The notes: generated by a model from the sequence alone, not told the origin. Shown: positions 35,134 to 44,865, counted from the stretch's first letter. The stretch is DNA of 64,000 nucleotides from Pseudomonadota bacterium (GCA_963205115.1 CAUJHV010000012.1:62001-126000); one strand, 5' to 3'. Translations and numbers: made by a program.

Positions 35134-35577
35134 TTAGGACCCGCTGGTGTGGCGCTGGCCGGCCAGGATGGCCATGGTGATGCGCGAGACGCAGGTCAGC
35201 TGGCCCTGGTCGTCGACCATGTCGATCTGCCAGACCTGGGTGGTGCGCCCGCGGTGCACCGCCCGCGCCGTGCCGGTGACCCAGCCGCTGTTCGTCGCGC
35301 GGATGTGGTTGGCATTGATGTCCAGCCCCACCGCGCGTGTGCCGGCCGGCACCGAGTAGGCCGCGCCGCAGGAGCCCAGGGTTTCGGCCAGCACCACCGA
35401 AACCCCGCCGTGCAGGATGCCGTAGGGCTGGCGCGTGCGGGTGTCGACAGGCACGCGCGCGCGGATGAAGTCCGGGCCGACTTCCAGGAATTCGATGCCC
35501 AGGTGCTCGACGGTGGTGCCGCGATGCACGTCGGTCAGCGCCTGCGGGCTGATGGGTTGTTGCCAGATCGGGGTCAT
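35134..35577 (-). CDS. PaaI-type hotdog thioesterase
   Basis: A 147-residue hotdog-fold protein. GILHGGVSVVLAETLGS contains the HGG motif and the acidic residue typical of PaaI/MenI acyl-CoA thioesterases, and GLDINANHIRATNSG forms the second conserved strand. It likely hydrolyses aromatic or related acyl-CoAs; the nearest family match by pattern is the 1,4-dihydroxy-2-naphthoyl-CoA/PaaI group. The ATG at 35577 (MTPIWQQPIS) is chosen because upstream codons are an unlikely Arg/Ser-rich extension. It stands alone between two glycosyltransferases. Confidence 0.85.
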   Translation of the reverse strand: MTPIWQQPISPQALTDVHRGTTVEHLGIEFLEVGPDFIRARVPVDTRTRQPYGILHGGVSVVLAETLGSCGAAYSVPAGTRAVGLDINANHIRATNSGWVTGTARAVHRGRTTQVWQIDMVDDQGQLTCVSRITMAILAGQRHTSGS

Positions 35578-36338
35578 GTGCGAAGTGTGCCACCCGGGTC
35601 GCACACGCGCTGTCGCGCAGGCGCTCGTGGCCTGCCCGCGGCCGGTCCCAGGGCGCAGAGCGCCAGAGTCATGGCTGGAAGCGGCCAAGCGCCGGCAGAT
35701 GGGGGCGCGGCTTCGGGTCGCGCGTCCGAAGTGCCCGGACCCGGATCGTTGGGGAAGGGCGATGGCGCCAGTGGGCTTGCGGATGCGACCCTGAAGCGAC
35801 ATGGGCTGTCCCGATCTCGCCGCCCTGAATCAGCCGGTCGAGCAACCTCGCCGTCTCCTGTAGGATGCCCCGCGACGGAGGGCTCACGTCCGCGGGCAGC
35901 AATCAAGGCGATTGAGGCACGGAGCACGGCTCGAGACCGTGCGGGCTCACCCCACCGGGAGCCCATCGTGCGAGCCGCGGCGCAGCAGCCCCAGCGGGCT
36001 CCCGAAGCAAGGCCCGACGAACCCCAAGCGATGCGTCAGGGGCCGGCCGGATCACGACAAGACGACGTCGCGGTCGTCAGTTCCAAGCCATCCCGGCCGG
36101 TATCGGCCGGCCACCCATGCGTCTGTCGGGATTGCCAGAGACCGTTTGAATTTCCTATGCCCACATTCACTTTCAGTTTGCCGCTTCGGACCCCTTCGTT
36201 TCGGGGGGGGTCGGCTGTGCCACTAGGGTGTTCCCGTCCCCGCTTTGCGTGCAATATTGCCGCTGCACTGCCACGCGACGGACGGCGCTGCCGCCCGGCC
36301 GTTCGCTGCCCGACTGACGACCTCCAACGCGCAAGCCC
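35578..36338. other. 760-base stretch without a recognisable gene
   Basis: No ORF here has family character. Visible features are small hairpins (GCACGG/CCGTGC near 35927-35942; GGGCTC/GAGCCC near 35942-35964), an eight-G run near 36207, and a short patch with CVCRDCQRPFEF on the plus strand. It could be decayed mobile DNA. Confidence 0.5.
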
Positions 36339-37292
36339 ATGACCATCAGCGTGATCCTCCCCTGCTACAACGGCGCCGCCACGCTGGCGGTCCAGCTCGA
36401 ATCGCTGGCACGCCAGGACTGGCCCGTGGGCTCCGAACTCGTCGTCGTGAACAACGGATCGACCGACGACTCGATGGCCATCGTGCGGAGCTACCGCGAC
36501 CGGTTTCCCCTGCTGCGCACCGTGGACGCGCACGACGGCAGCGGCCCGCGCCTGGGTGTGGCCCACTCCTACAACACCGGCGTCAAGGCGGCCCGCGGCG
36601 ACCGCTTCGCCTTCTGCGAGGCGGACGACGAAGTCGGCCCCGGCTGGCTGGTGGCCATGCAGCGCGCCCTGGAAGAACACAGCCTGGTGTCCGGGCCTCT
36701 CGAGTACACGCGGCTCAATGAACCGTGGCTGGTGGCCGCCTGCAACCACGGGCGCTGGCGCCAGAGCGACGGCCTGATGCGCGACGAGGTGGACCTGCCG
36801 CCCCACCTGCCCTTCGCCTTCGGCTGCAACCTGGGCATGCGGCGCGAGGTCTACGAGCAGGCGGGCCCCTTCGACCTCAGCGTGCAGACCGCCTGGGACG
36901 CGGACTTCTGCTGGCAGGCCCAGTTGCGCGGCTTCCCGCTGCACTACGTCAACGACGTGCAGGTGCACTACCGCCTGCGGCACGAGACGCTGGCGATGTT
37001 CCGCCAGGCGCGCAACTGGGGACGCGACCGCATTCCGCTGCTGTCGCGCCACTCGGACGTCCTGTTCGACAGTGGCCACCTCGTGCGAGAGGTCTTCGGT
37101 CTCGTGCCCTATGGCCTCCAGGGCATCAAGCTGTTCCTGATGCACCGCTTCAACATCCGCCGCGGCAAGGGTGCGTTCGCGTTGTGGTGCTGGGGGGCGG
37201 GGTTCAAGATCGGCTACCTGGAAACCCACTGGCGCTACCGGACCGGGCGCCTGCAGCGGCCGCAACCCGCCCTGCGCGCCGCCGGACGCTGA
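36339..37292 (+). CDS. Family 2 glycosyltransferase
   Basis: A 317-residue enzyme with MTISVILPCYNGAATLAVQ, ELVVVNNGSTDDS and FAFCEADDEVGPGW, the nucleotide-sugar and metal-binding motifs of GT2. The C-terminal half has FGCNLGMRREVYEQAGPFD and a DADFCWQAQLRGF block, where GT2 enzymes place the catalytic base. A basic tail ends RTGRLQRPQPALRAAGR. Probably in surface polysaccharide assembly. The stop codon overlaps the first bases of an IS91-type remnant, so the last residues may have been altered by the rearrangement. Confidence 0.88.
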   Translation: MTISVILPCYNGAATLAVQLESLARQDWPVGSELVVVNNGSTDDSMAIVRSYRDRFPLLRTVDAHDGSGPRLGVAHSYNTGVKAARGDRFAFCEADDEVGPGWLVAMQRALEEHSLVSGPLEYTRLNEPWLVAACNHGRWRQSDGLMRDEVDLPPHLPFAFGCNLGMRREVYEQAGPFDLSVQTAWDADFCWQAQLRGFPLHYVNDVQVHYRLRHETLAMFRQARNWGRDRIPLLSRHSDVLFDSGHLVREVFGLVPYGLQGIKLFLMHRFNIRRGKGAFALWCWGAGFKIGYLETHWRYRTGRLQRPQPALRAAGR

Positions 37293-37603
37293 CGACGCAG
37301 GTCGCGCGGCGGCTGGTGCAGCAGCACGCGGCCGGCTTCATCGCCCACACCGAGGCCAGCACCGGCGCCGAGTTGCCCCGGTTCATCAAGGACGAATTCG
37401 ACGCCTTCCTGGATTGCGGCATCCTGGCCCACGGCTTCCTGCGGCGGCGCTGCGGCGAGTGCAGCCACGACAAGCTGCTGGCGTTCAGCTGCGAGCAGCG
37501 CGGGTTCTGTCCGTCATGCGGCGCTCAGGGCCGACGGGGCCACGGCGGCGCCGTCACGCTGATCCAGCGCTTCGGCTCGGCCGGCGACGTGAACATCCAC
37601 CTC
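37289..37603 (+). pseudogene. IS91-family transposase remnant, N-terminal part
   Basis: The reading frame from LTTQVARRLVQQHAAGF through FLRRRCGECSHDKLLAFSC and RGFCPSCGA is the zinc-binding N-terminal domain of IS91/ISCR rolling-circle transposases. It then jumps to GHGGAVTLIQRFGSAGDVNIHL, skipping roughly 60 residues that normally intervene, and ends right after that motif. No start codon, HUH-catalytic region or downstream part remains, so it is dead. Confidence 0.8.
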
Positions 37604-37691
37604 GGCGCTGTCCGACACCCTGACACGCGAAGCAAACAGCGCCTGAATCCGCGCACTTCGACCACGGGCCTGCACCGATGCGCAGGCGCCC

Positions 37692-37720
37692 CGCACTGTC
37701 GGTGCTTTCCCTACAGTGCG
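37692..37720 (+). terminator. Hairpin upstream of dctQ
   Basis: CGCACTGT (37692-37699) pairs with ACAGTGCG (37713-37720), followed by CGGTTTTT. It could be a terminator of the decayed IS91 region. The surrounding 37604-37826 holds no gene and should carry the dctQ promoter. Confidence 0.45.
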
Positions 37721-37826
37721 CGGTTTTTCGGGTATTGGGTCTCTTCACTCCTTAAAGTCGCGCCCAGGGTCGGCGTCGATCTTTCGGGGTCGACCTGCGC
37801 ACGCGAACACCCACATTGGAGATGAC

Positions 37827-38366
37827 GTGACTTCACTGCTGCAGCTTTCCAAGGTGATCGACTGGATCACCGACCGCTTCGGAACCATCGCCATGTGGGC
37901 GGTGTTTCTGTCGTGCTTCATCAGTGCCGCGAACGCCGGCGTGCGCTACCTGGCCGACTACAGCTCGAACAGCTTTCTCGAGATCCAGTGGTACCTGTTT
38001 GCCGCTTGCGTGATGCTGGGCGCATCGCAGGTGATGCGGGTGAACGAGCATGTGCGGGTGGACGTGCTCTATGGCCTGCTGTCGGGCCGCGGCCAGGCCA
38101 TGCTCGACCTGGCCGGCATGCTGTTGTTCGTCATCCCCTGCATGCTGGTGATGATCTTCTACGCCTGGCCGCTGTTCATGAAGATGTTTCTGAGCGGTGA
38201 GATGTCCAGCCAGGCCGGGGGCCTGATCCGCTGGCCGGCCATGTTGATGCTGCCTTTGGGCTTCTTCCTGCTGCTGCTGCAAGCGGTGTCCGAAATCATC
38301 AAGCGCGCCGCGTGGCTGGCCCACGTCTATGAGGGCGACTTCCACTACGAAAGGCCGCTCCAATGA
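37827..38366 (+). CDS. dctQ: TRAP transporter small permease (DctQ type)
   Basis: A 179-residue inner-membrane protein with four hydrophobic segments. The typical block FLEIQWYLFAACVMLGASQVMRVNEHVRVDVL matches the DctQ family. The GTG at 37827 has GGAGA seven bases upstream. It overlaps dctM by ATGA and forms with it the membrane part of a Na+-driven tripartite transporter for organic acids. Confidence 0.9.
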   Translation: MTSLLQLSKVIDWITDRFGTIAMWAVFLSCFISAANAGVRYLADYSSNSFLEIQWYLFAACVMLGASQVMRVNEHVRVDVLYGLLSGRGQAMLDLAGMLLFVIPCMLVMIFYAWPLFMKMFLSGEMSSQAGGLIRWPAMLMLPLGFFLLLLQAVSEIIKRAAWLAHVYEGDFHYERPLQ

Positions 38367-39973
38367 CGATGGATACCTTTGCCCCGCTGATGTTCGCGGG
38401 GCTGGTGCTGACACTGCTGATCGGGTTCCCGGTCGCGTTTTCGCTGATGGCCCTGGGCCTGGGCTGCGGCTTCTTTGCGGTGTCGATGGGCTGGTTCCCG
38501 GCCAGCTTCATGACGGCGCTGCCTTTGAACGTGTTTGGCATCCTGTCCAACGAGCTGCTGTTGGCGATTCCGTTCTTCACACTGATGGGCACGGTGCTTG
38601 AGCGCTGTGGCCTGGCCGAGGACATGCTCGACTCCATGGGCCAGCTCTTCGGCCCCCTGCGCGGCGGCCTGGGCTACTCGGTCATCATCGTGGGCTTCAT
38701 CCTGGGCGCCATCACTGGCACCGTGGCGGGCCAGGTGATCGCCATGGCCATGATCTCGCTGCCGGTGATGATGCGCTGGGGCTACAACATCCGCTACTCC
38801 ACCGGCGTGCTGGCCGCCTCGGGCACGATCACGCAGCTGGTGCCGCCTTCTCTGGTGCTGATCGTGCTGGCTGACCAGCTCGGCAAGCCGGTGGGCGACA
38901 TGTACAAGGGCGCCTGGGGCCCGTCGATCCTGCAGGTGCTGCTGTTTGCGCTGTACACCTTTGTGCTCACGCGGCTCAGGCCCAGCTATTTGCCCGGCGT
39001 GCCCAAAGAGGCCCGCACGCTGCAGGGCTGGTCGCTGTGGGCCAAGTGCCTGCGCGGCATCATCCCGTCGGCGGTGCTGATTTTCACCGTGCTGGGCAGC
39101 ATGGGCGGCTTGCCCGGCATTTCCACCGCCATCGCCACGCCCACCGAGGCCGGGGCAATGGGTGCGGTGGGCGCGCTGATCCTGGCCTTCATCCACCGCC
39201 GCCTGACCTGGGATCTGGTCAAGAGCGCCATGATCGGCACCATGCGCATCAGCGCGATGGTGGTGTTCATCCTGATCGGCTCGCGGGTGTTCTCGCTCGT
39301 GTTTCAGGGCGTGGACGGCGGCATCTGGATCGAGCACATGCTCAAGAGCCTGCCGGGCGGCCAGATCGGCTTTCTCATCGCGGTCAACATCTTCATCTTC
39401 TTCCTGGCGTTCTTCCTCGACTTCTTCGAGATCGCCTTCATCATCATCCCGTTCCTGGCGCCGGTGGCCGACAAGCTGGGCATCGACCTGATCTGGTTCG
39501 GCGTGATGATCTGCGTGAACATGCAGACCAGCTTCATGCACCCGCCCTTCGGCTTTGCGCTGTTCTACCTGCGGGGCATTGCCGACACGCTCTACAAGAA
39601 CGGCGCCTTGCCGCGCAAGGTGGAGTCACGCGATATCTACATGGGCGCCATTCCCTGGATCGTGATCCAGCTGGTGCTGGTGGCCATCGTGATCTTTGTG
39701 CCGCAGACGGTGACCATGTTCCTGGACAAGCCCAAGACGCTGGACCTGGACAAGGCGGTCGAGAGCATCCAGCAGATGGACAAGCAGGGCGAGGTCAAGG
39801 TCGATCCGATGCAAGGCTTTGGCAACACCGGGCCAGCCGCTCCGGCATCGGGCGTCGATGGCGCCAAGAGCCCTGAGCCGGCAGCCGCACCGGCCACCAG
39901 GTCGGACGCGGACGATGCCATGGAGGCGGTGAAGCGCGCCCTGCAGGAAGAGGCCGCCAAAGGCAAGAAGTGA
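38363..39973 (+). CDS. dctM: TRAP transporter large permease (DctM type) with long C-terminal tail
   Basis: A 536-residue polytopic protein of the DctM subunit family. LNVFGILSNELLLAIPFFTLMG, TGTVAGQVIAMAMISLPVM and FFLAFFLDFFEIAFIIIPFLAP cover the conserved re-entrant and gate regions. The last ~60 residues (after DKQGEVKVDPMQGFGN) form a Pro/Ala-rich, charged cytoplasmic tail not usual in shorter DctM proteins. It works with DctQ and the convergent DctP to import a carboxylate. A terminator follows. Confidence 0.92.
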   Translation: MTMDTFAPLMFAGLVLTLLIGFPVAFSLMALGLGCGFFAVSMGWFPASFMTALPLNVFGILSNELLLAIPFFTLMGTVLERCGLAEDMLDSMGQLFGPLRGGLGYSVIIVGFILGAITGTVAGQVIAMAMISLPVMMRWGYNIRYSTGVLAASGTITQLVPPSLVLIVLADQLGKPVGDMYKGAWGPSILQVLLFALYTFVLTRLRPSYLPGVPKEARTLQGWSLWAKCLRGIIPSAVLIFTVLGSMGGLPGISTAIATPTEAGAMGAVGALILAFIHRRLTWDLVKSAMIGTMRISAMVVFILIGSRVFSLVFQGVDGGIWIEHMLKSLPGGQIGFLIAVNIFIFFLAFFLDFFEIAFIIIPFLAPVADKLGIDLIWFGVMICVNMQTSFMHPPFGFALFYLRGIADTLYKNGALPRKVESRDIYMGAIPWIVIQLVLVAIVIFVPQTVTMFLDKPKTLDLDKAVESIQQMDKQGEVKVDPMQGFGNTGPAAPASGVDGAKSPEPAAAPATRSDADDAMEAVKRALQEEAAKGKK

Positions 39974-40038
39974 CGATGGCGCCTTGAGCGCCAAGCGGCC
40001 TGCGGCGGCACAACACCGCACAGGCCCGCCCAAAGCCC

Positions 40039-40081
40039 GAGGGGCCTGCGCACGGTGTTTCGCAGGCTCCTCGTTGCTTTT
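40039..40081 (+). terminator. Terminator after dctM
   Basis: GAGGGGCCTGCG (40039-40050) pairs with CGCAGGCTCCTC (40061-40072) with one G.U pair, followed by GTTGCTTTT. Confidence 0.8.
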
Positions 40082-40141
40082 GTCAGGTGCCCTGCGTCTG
40101 GGCGCACAGGTGAAGCCCCAGCCAGAGGGCCCAACGGCCAA

Positions 40142-40176
40142 GAAAAAGGCGCCACCTGCACTGGGCAGGCGGCGCC
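40142..40176 (-). terminator. Terminator after dctP
   Basis: On the minus strand GGCGCCGCCTGC pairs with GCAGGTGGCGCC (one G.U pair), loop of 5, followed by TTTTTCTT. It lies 26 bases beyond the dctP stop, facing the dctM terminator. Confidence 0.88.
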
Positions 40177-40201
40177 GATGGGGTTCGCGCGGGCGCGGTG
40201 A

Positions 40202-41284
40202 TTACAGCTTTTGCGCTTGCATGAAGTCGTCAAAGCCCGCTTCAGAGAAGCGGAACCACAGGTTGGCATCGCGGCGGAAGGCCGAGTAGTCCTCGTAGAT
40301 CTTCTTCCAGGCGGGGTTGGAGGCCGACAACTCGGCGTACAGGGCGATCGACTCCTTGAACGCCAAGTCCATGACGTCCTTCGGGAACTTGACCAGCTTG
40401 GTGCCGCCGGCCACCAGGCGCTTCAGCGCGGCGGCATTGCGGGCGTCGTAACGGGCCTGCATGTCGGTGTGGGCAAAGGCCGCTGCCGATTCAACAATCG
40501 CCTTGTACTCGGGCGACAGCGCGTCGTAGGCCTTGATGTTGACGTGCAGGTCGAGCTGCGGGCCGCCTTCCCAGTAGCCGGGGTAGCAGTAGTACTGAGC
40601 CACCTTGTGGAAGCCGAGCTTCTCGTCGTCGTAAGGGCCAACCCACTCGGCCGCATCCACCGTGCCCTTTTCAAGCGCTGCGTAGATTTCGCCGCCGGGG
40701 ATGTTGGCTGAAACGCCGCCCAAGCGCTCGAACACCTTGCCGCTGAAACCGCCGGTGCGGAACTTCACGCCCTTGATGTCGGCCAGCGACTTGACTTCCT
40801 TGCGCCACCAGCCGCCCATCTGCGCGCCGGTGTTGCCCATCGGGAAGCTGATGATGTTGTATTGGCGATAGAACTCGCGCATCAGCTTCAGGCCGTTGCC
40901 CTCGTACATCCAGGCCGTCATCTGGCGGCTGTTGAGGCCGAAGGGGATGGCGCAGCCAATGGCAAAGGTCGGATCCTTGCCGAAGTAGTAATACGGCGCG
41001 GTGTTGGCCGCTTCCACGGTTCCGGCCTGCAGGGCATCCACCGTGCCGAAGGCGGGCACGATCTCGCCGGCCGCGTGGGTCGAAATCTGGAACTTGCCGC
41101 CGGTCATCTCGCTGACCTTCTTGGCAAACACATCGTTCACGCCGAACAGCGTGTCGAGCGACTTGGGAAAGCTCGATGTCAGGCGCCAGCGCACATTGGC
41201 CTGTGCATGCACGATTGCCGGTGCCGCACCCGCGGCCAAGACGCCGGCCATGCCGGCCCCACGTACAAAGGAACGACGTTCCAT
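40202..41284 (-). CDS. dctP: TRAP transporter substrate-binding protein (DctP/TakP type)
   Basis: A 360-residue periplasmic protein. The N terminus MERRSFVRGAGMAGVLAAGA carries a twin-arginine-like signal ending AIVHAQA. The mature part has VRWRLTSSFPKSLDTLFG, GAQMGGWWRKEVKSLADIKG, VKFRTGGFSGKVFERLGG and EWVGPYDDEKLGFHKVAQYY. The latter regions include the Arg and the WVGP site that bind the carboxylate in TakP, the 2-oxo acid-binding protein, so a 2-keto acid substrate is plausible. AGGAGA precedes the ATG. It is convergent to dctQ-dctM rather than in the usual PQM operon order, and a GGATTC/GAATCC inverted repeat (41322-41342) lies in its upstream region. Confidence 0.92.
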   Translation of the reverse strand: MERRSFVRGAGMAGVLAAGAAPAIVHAQANVRWRLTSSFPKSLDTLFGVNDVFAKKVSEMTGGKFQISTHAAGEIVPAFGTVDALQAGTVEAANTAPYYYFGKDPTFAIGCAIPFGLNSRQMTAWMYEGNGLKLMREFYRQYNIISFPMGNTGAQMGGWWRKEVKSLADIKGVKFRTGGFSGKVFERLGGVSANIPGGEIYAALEKGTVDAAEWVGPYDDEKLGFHKVAQYYCYPGYWEGGPQLDLHVNIKAYDALSPEYKAIVESAAAFAHTDMQARYDARNAAALKRLVAGGTKLVKFPKDVMDLAFKESIALYAELSASNPAWKKIYEDYSAFRRDANLWFRFSEAGFDDFMQAQKL

Positions 41285-41427
41285 GCAAATCTCCTGAGCA
41301 AGAGTGCCGATGTGAGGAGGCGGATTCTAAGAGTACGAATCCAGTGAATCGGGGAGTAGAACCCCCGACAACGTCGAGCGATCGAGCCCCCTTGAATGGG
41401 CGAAGGAGTTCAGCCGCCGGCCACCTT

Positions 41428-41796
41428 CATGCGCTCAATCAGCAGCGAGCCGATGCGCTGATGATGGCCGTCTGGCGCCGCGGCAGGCCGCAGGAGCTGC
41501 TGCATCACTCCGATCAGGGCAGCCAGTACACGAGCGAGCACTTCCAGAAATTGCTGGCCGAACAGGGCATCGTCTGCAGTATGAGCCGGGCTGGCGAGGT
41601 CTGGGACAACTCGGCAATGGAGAGCTTCTTCAGCAGCCTGAAGACCGAGCGGACCGCACGCAAGGTCTACCGTTCGCGCGAGCAGGCCAGGTCAGACGTG
41701 TTCGACTACATCGAGCGGTTCTACAACCCGACGCGCCGCCACTCGACGCTCGGCTATGTCAGCCCGATACAGTTCGAGCAAGCTAGAGAAGCTTAG
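41428..41796 (+). pseudogene. IS3-family transposase C-terminal fragment
   Basis: An open frame with no start codon reading LHHSDQGSQYTSEHF, GEVWDNSAMESFFSSLKTE and RFYNPTRRHSTLGYVSPI. It holds the second Asp and the Glu of the DDE core and the IS3 OrfB C terminus. The first Asp and the HTH domain are missing. It is a different IS3 subgroup from the remnant at 25.8 kb. It marks the left border of the segment with foreign codon use. Confidence 0.85.
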
Positions 41797-41880
41797 GTCG
41801 GTGTCTACCGAACCGGCAGCAGCCCAGACAGACATGACCCCGCTGACCGTTGGAGAAAAGAGGGACCTGACCCTGGCCGT

Positions 41881-44865
41881 ATGCGCGACACAACAGCGAG
41901 CGCCAGCGCTCCGATACATTCGGCGCTCATGCGACTCGACCAACCGTTCGGACGACTTCGGATCGAGGTGGACGTCGACGAGATCGTCGACGAGGTGGAC
42001 CGACTCGATCCATCGTGTTGGCGACCCCACCCCGAGGGCCACGTTGGCAATGACGCGCTGCCGATCGTGTCGGCGAATGGATCGACCGATGACGATTCCG
42101 TCGACGGGGACATGCTCCCGACAGCCGTCTTGCAACTTCTGCCCTCAATCGTCCCTGTGCTCGCAGCGCTCGACGCACCGATCGGGCGTACGCGGATGAT
42201 GCGGATCGTGCCCGGTGGCGAAGCCACGGCGCATGTCGATCTGAACCGCTACTGGTGGGATCGCCATCGCGTCCATATTCCGCTGCGCACCGACCCAAGC
42301 GTCGAGTTCCGCTGTGGCGAAGCCAGAGTTCACATGCCGACAGGATCGGCCTGGGTGTTCGACACCTGGCGCAAACACAACGTGATCAATCCGTCGTCAT
42401 CGGAACGAATCCATCTTGTGATCGACACTGTGGGGAGCGCGGCGCTGACGGCACTCCTGGACGGTCAATCGACGCAAATCCTCGACGTTACGAAGGCGGC
42501 CGGACCACGGTTCGAGCGCGCCGAGCGCGCCGGGCCGATGGCGGTCGAAACGTTGTGGGCCACGATGACTGCGCTGATCGGGGACCTCGACGACCGACGC
42601 GCAGAGCCGGCAGTGCGTGCGGCCGCCCGGTCGCTGGTCGACCGATGGTCCACGGACCCATCAAGCGAGGCGTTGAGGGCGTTCGCCTCGGACATCCAGG
42701 CGCTCGGCGACACCCGGTTGCGCAACGGCACGGAACTCTCGCGGGCCATTCGCCACCTCGTCGTCAGCCCCGCTTGGAGAGACGACCACGGACGGCAAGT
42801 CGGCCTGCGACTGCTCGACGGCAGCCTTCGACGGCCAGCGAGTGCACCGACACCGGCGGGTTCGGGGATCCCGTCGGTGCCTCGCGAGCCGCTGTTCGAG
42901 CGTCCGGTGTTCGTCGTCTGCCCGCCCCGGTCAGGCAGCACACTTCTGTTCGAGTTGTTGGCCACCTCACCCGCCGCCTGGACGATTGGCGGCGAAAGCC
43001 ACGCGCTCGTCGAGGGCGAACCTTCGCTGCACCCGGCCGCCCACGGGTTCGACTCGAACCGGCTCGATGCGAAAGCAGCGAGTGCGGATGTCGCCGAACG
43101 GCTCCGCGCCGCATTTGGCGCTGGGGTCGTCGACCGTGACGGTCGTCGGCCGAACGTGGACGCCCGCAGACTCCGCCTGGTCGAGAAGACTCCGAAGAAC
43201 GCCCTTCGTGTGCCGTTCATCGACACCGTCTTTCACGACGCGCACTACATCCATCTCGTCCGTCAACCACGCGAAGAGATCGCTTCGATGATCGATGCTT
43301 GGGCGTCCGGACGCTTCGTCACCTATCCGCAACTCCCCGGTTGGGACGGCCCGCCGTGGTCATTGGTGCTCACACCGGGGTGGCGCGATCTACGCGGCCG
43401 ACCGCTTGCCGAGATCGCCGTTCGGCAGTGGGCGACGGCCACGACGATCCTGCTCGACGACCTGGACCGGATCGATGCCGATCGCGTGACGCTCATTCGG
43501 TACAGCGATCTGGTCGACGACCCCGAGGCGGCGATGACGTCGGTGTGTGAGGCGACCGGCCTGTCGTGGGACCGGCAACTCCAGCCAGGGCATCTGCCTA
43601 TCGCGCGGCACACGCTGACCCCGCCCGATCCCGACAAGTGGCGTCGCCATTGGTCTGACATAGAGCCCCTACTCCGTGAGCTTGGCGAGGTTCGCAACAC
43701 GGTCGACCGCGTGAGCGCCCTGCTCGACCACGGCGGTACTCGAGCGTCCGCGCCACTTCGCTCGCGTCCACCTGTCGTCTCAGCGTTGCCGGCGGCTGAC
43801 GCACACAGACCATCCGAGCAGTTCCACAGTGTGCACACGGCGGCGATGCCGGCCCTGCTGGAGCGCGCCCGGATCAGCCTCCTTGTCTCGACTTATCAGA
43901 GCGGGCGGTTGATCGCGTTGCGAAACGACAATGGGGTGGTCAACACCCACTTTCGATTCCTGGCTCGGCCGATGGGCATTGCGGTCGGAGCGGAACGTAT
44001 CGCCGTGGGAACCCAATGCGAGATCGTCGAATATCGCAACCAACCAGCGGTTGCGGGAACCATCGAGCCGGCAGGTTCGCACGATGCGTGTTACCTCCCG
44101 CTTCGGCGACACGTCACCGGCGACGTTTCGATCCACGACATGGCCTATGACGCGACTGGCGAGTTGTGGTTCGTGAACACGCGGTTCTCGTGCCTGGCCA
44201 CCATCGATTCCGAGCACAGCTTCGTTCCTCGCTGGCAACCCCGATTCATCTCCACACTCGCACCCGAAGATCGCTGCCATCTCAACGGGCTGGCCATGGT
44301 TGGGGGGCGACCCGCATTCGTGACCGCATTTGGCACCTCGGATGAAGCCCGCGGTTGGCGGACCGGCAAGGCCGACAGCGGGTTGGTGATCGACGTCGCC
44401 ACGAACGAGATTGTCGCCGGCGGCCTCTCGATGCCGCACTCACCTCGTTGGCACGACGGCCGGTTGTGGGTCCTTGAATCGGGCCGGGGTCGCGTCGGTG
44501 TGGTCGACTTCGCCTCTGGCCGGGTCCAGACAGTGGCCGAACTGCCCGGGTTCACCCGCGGACTCACCTTTGTCGGCCGCTATGCACTCGTCGGCCTTTC
44601 GCAGGTACGCGAGTCCGTCTTCGACGGTCTTCCACTGACGCAGCGCGACGAACCACGCCGGTGCGGTGTCTGGATACTCGACGCTTCGACCGGCCAGACC
44701 GTCGGGTTCCTGCAGTTCGAAGGTTCGGTCCGGGAAGTGTTCGACGTCCAGGTGCTCGATGCCCGGATGCCCGAGATTCTCGAGCTCGATGATGCACTAC
44801 TCAGCGGATCGTTCATCGTTCCCGGCACGACACCCTTCCCGGCGGTATCGACGCTGACAGGTTGA
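41881..44865 (+). CDS. Three-domain fusion: Asp/Asn beta-hydroxylase, sulfotransferase, TIGR03032
   Basis: A 994-residue cytoplasmic protein with no signal peptide. Residues ~20-190 form an aspartyl/asparaginyl beta-hydroxylase-like cupin: MRIVPGGEATAHVDLNRYWW gives the first iron-binding His (His118), and WRKHNVINPSSSERIHL gives the second His (His166) and the 2-oxoglutarate Arg (Arg176). Residues ~340-620 are a sulfotransferase: CPPRSGSTLLFEL is the PAPS 5'-phosphosulfate loop, YIHLVRQPREEIASM the 3'-phosphate site, and RLVEKTPKNALR the block between them. Residues ~660-990 match TIGR03032 (ISLLVSTYQSGRLIALR, VSIHDMAYDATGELWFVN, CHLNGLAMVGGRPAFVTAFG). One protein could hydroxylate a side chain and then sulfate it. 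ATG 41929 is an alternative start. Codon use differs from core genes. Confidence 0.82.
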   Translation: MRDTTASASAPIHSALMRLDQPFGRLRIEVDVDEIVDEVDRLDPSCWRPHPEGHVGNDALPIVSANGSTDDDSVDGDMLPTAVLQLLPSIVPVLAALDAPIGRTRMMRIVPGGEATAHVDLNRYWWDRHRVHIPLRTDPSVEFRCGEARVHMPTGSAWVFDTWRKHNVINPSSSERIHLVIDTVGSAALTALLDGQSTQILDVTKAAGPRFERAERAGPMAVETLWATMTALIGDLDDRRAEPAVRAAARSLVDRWSTDPSSEALRAFASDIQALGDTRLRNGTELSRAIRHLVVSPAWRDDHGRQVGLRLLDGSLRRPASAPTPAGSGIPSVPREPLFERPVFVVCPPRSGSTLLFELLATSPAAWTIGGESHALVEGEPSLHPAAHGFDSNRLDAKAASADVAERLRAAFGAGVVDRDGRRPNVDARRLRLVEKTPKNALRVPFIDTVFHDAHYIHLVRQPREEIASMIDAWASGRFVTYPQLPGWDGPPWSLVLTPGWRDLRGRPLAEIAVRQWATATTILLDDLDRIDADRVTLIRYSDLVDDPEAAMTSVCEATGLSWDRQLQPGHLPIARHTLTPPDPDKWRRHWSDIEPLLRELGEVRNTVDRVSALLDHGGTRASAPLRSRPPVVSALPAADAHRPSEQFHSVHTAAMPALLERARISLLVSTYQSGRLIALRNDNGVVNTHFRFLARPMGIAVGAERIAVGTQCEIVEYRNQPAVAGTIEPAGSHDACYLPLRRHVTGDVSIHDMAYDATGELWFVNTRFSCLATIDSEHSFVPRWQPRFISTLAPEDRCHLNGLAMVGGRPAFVTAFGTSDEARGWRTGKADSGLVIDVATNEIVAGGLSMPHSPRWHDGRLWVLESGRGRVGVVDFASGRVQTVAELPGFTRGLTFVGRYALVGLSQVRESVFDGLPLTQRDEPRRCGVWILDASTGQTVGFLQFEGSVREVFDVQVLDARMPEILELDDALLSGSFIVPGTTPFPAVSTLTG

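Noticed and set aside
35669..36226. Small ORFs in the 35.6-36.3 kb gap
   Set aside because: No ribosome-binding sites, no family patterns and Pro/Arg-rich composition; kept as unassigned DNA.
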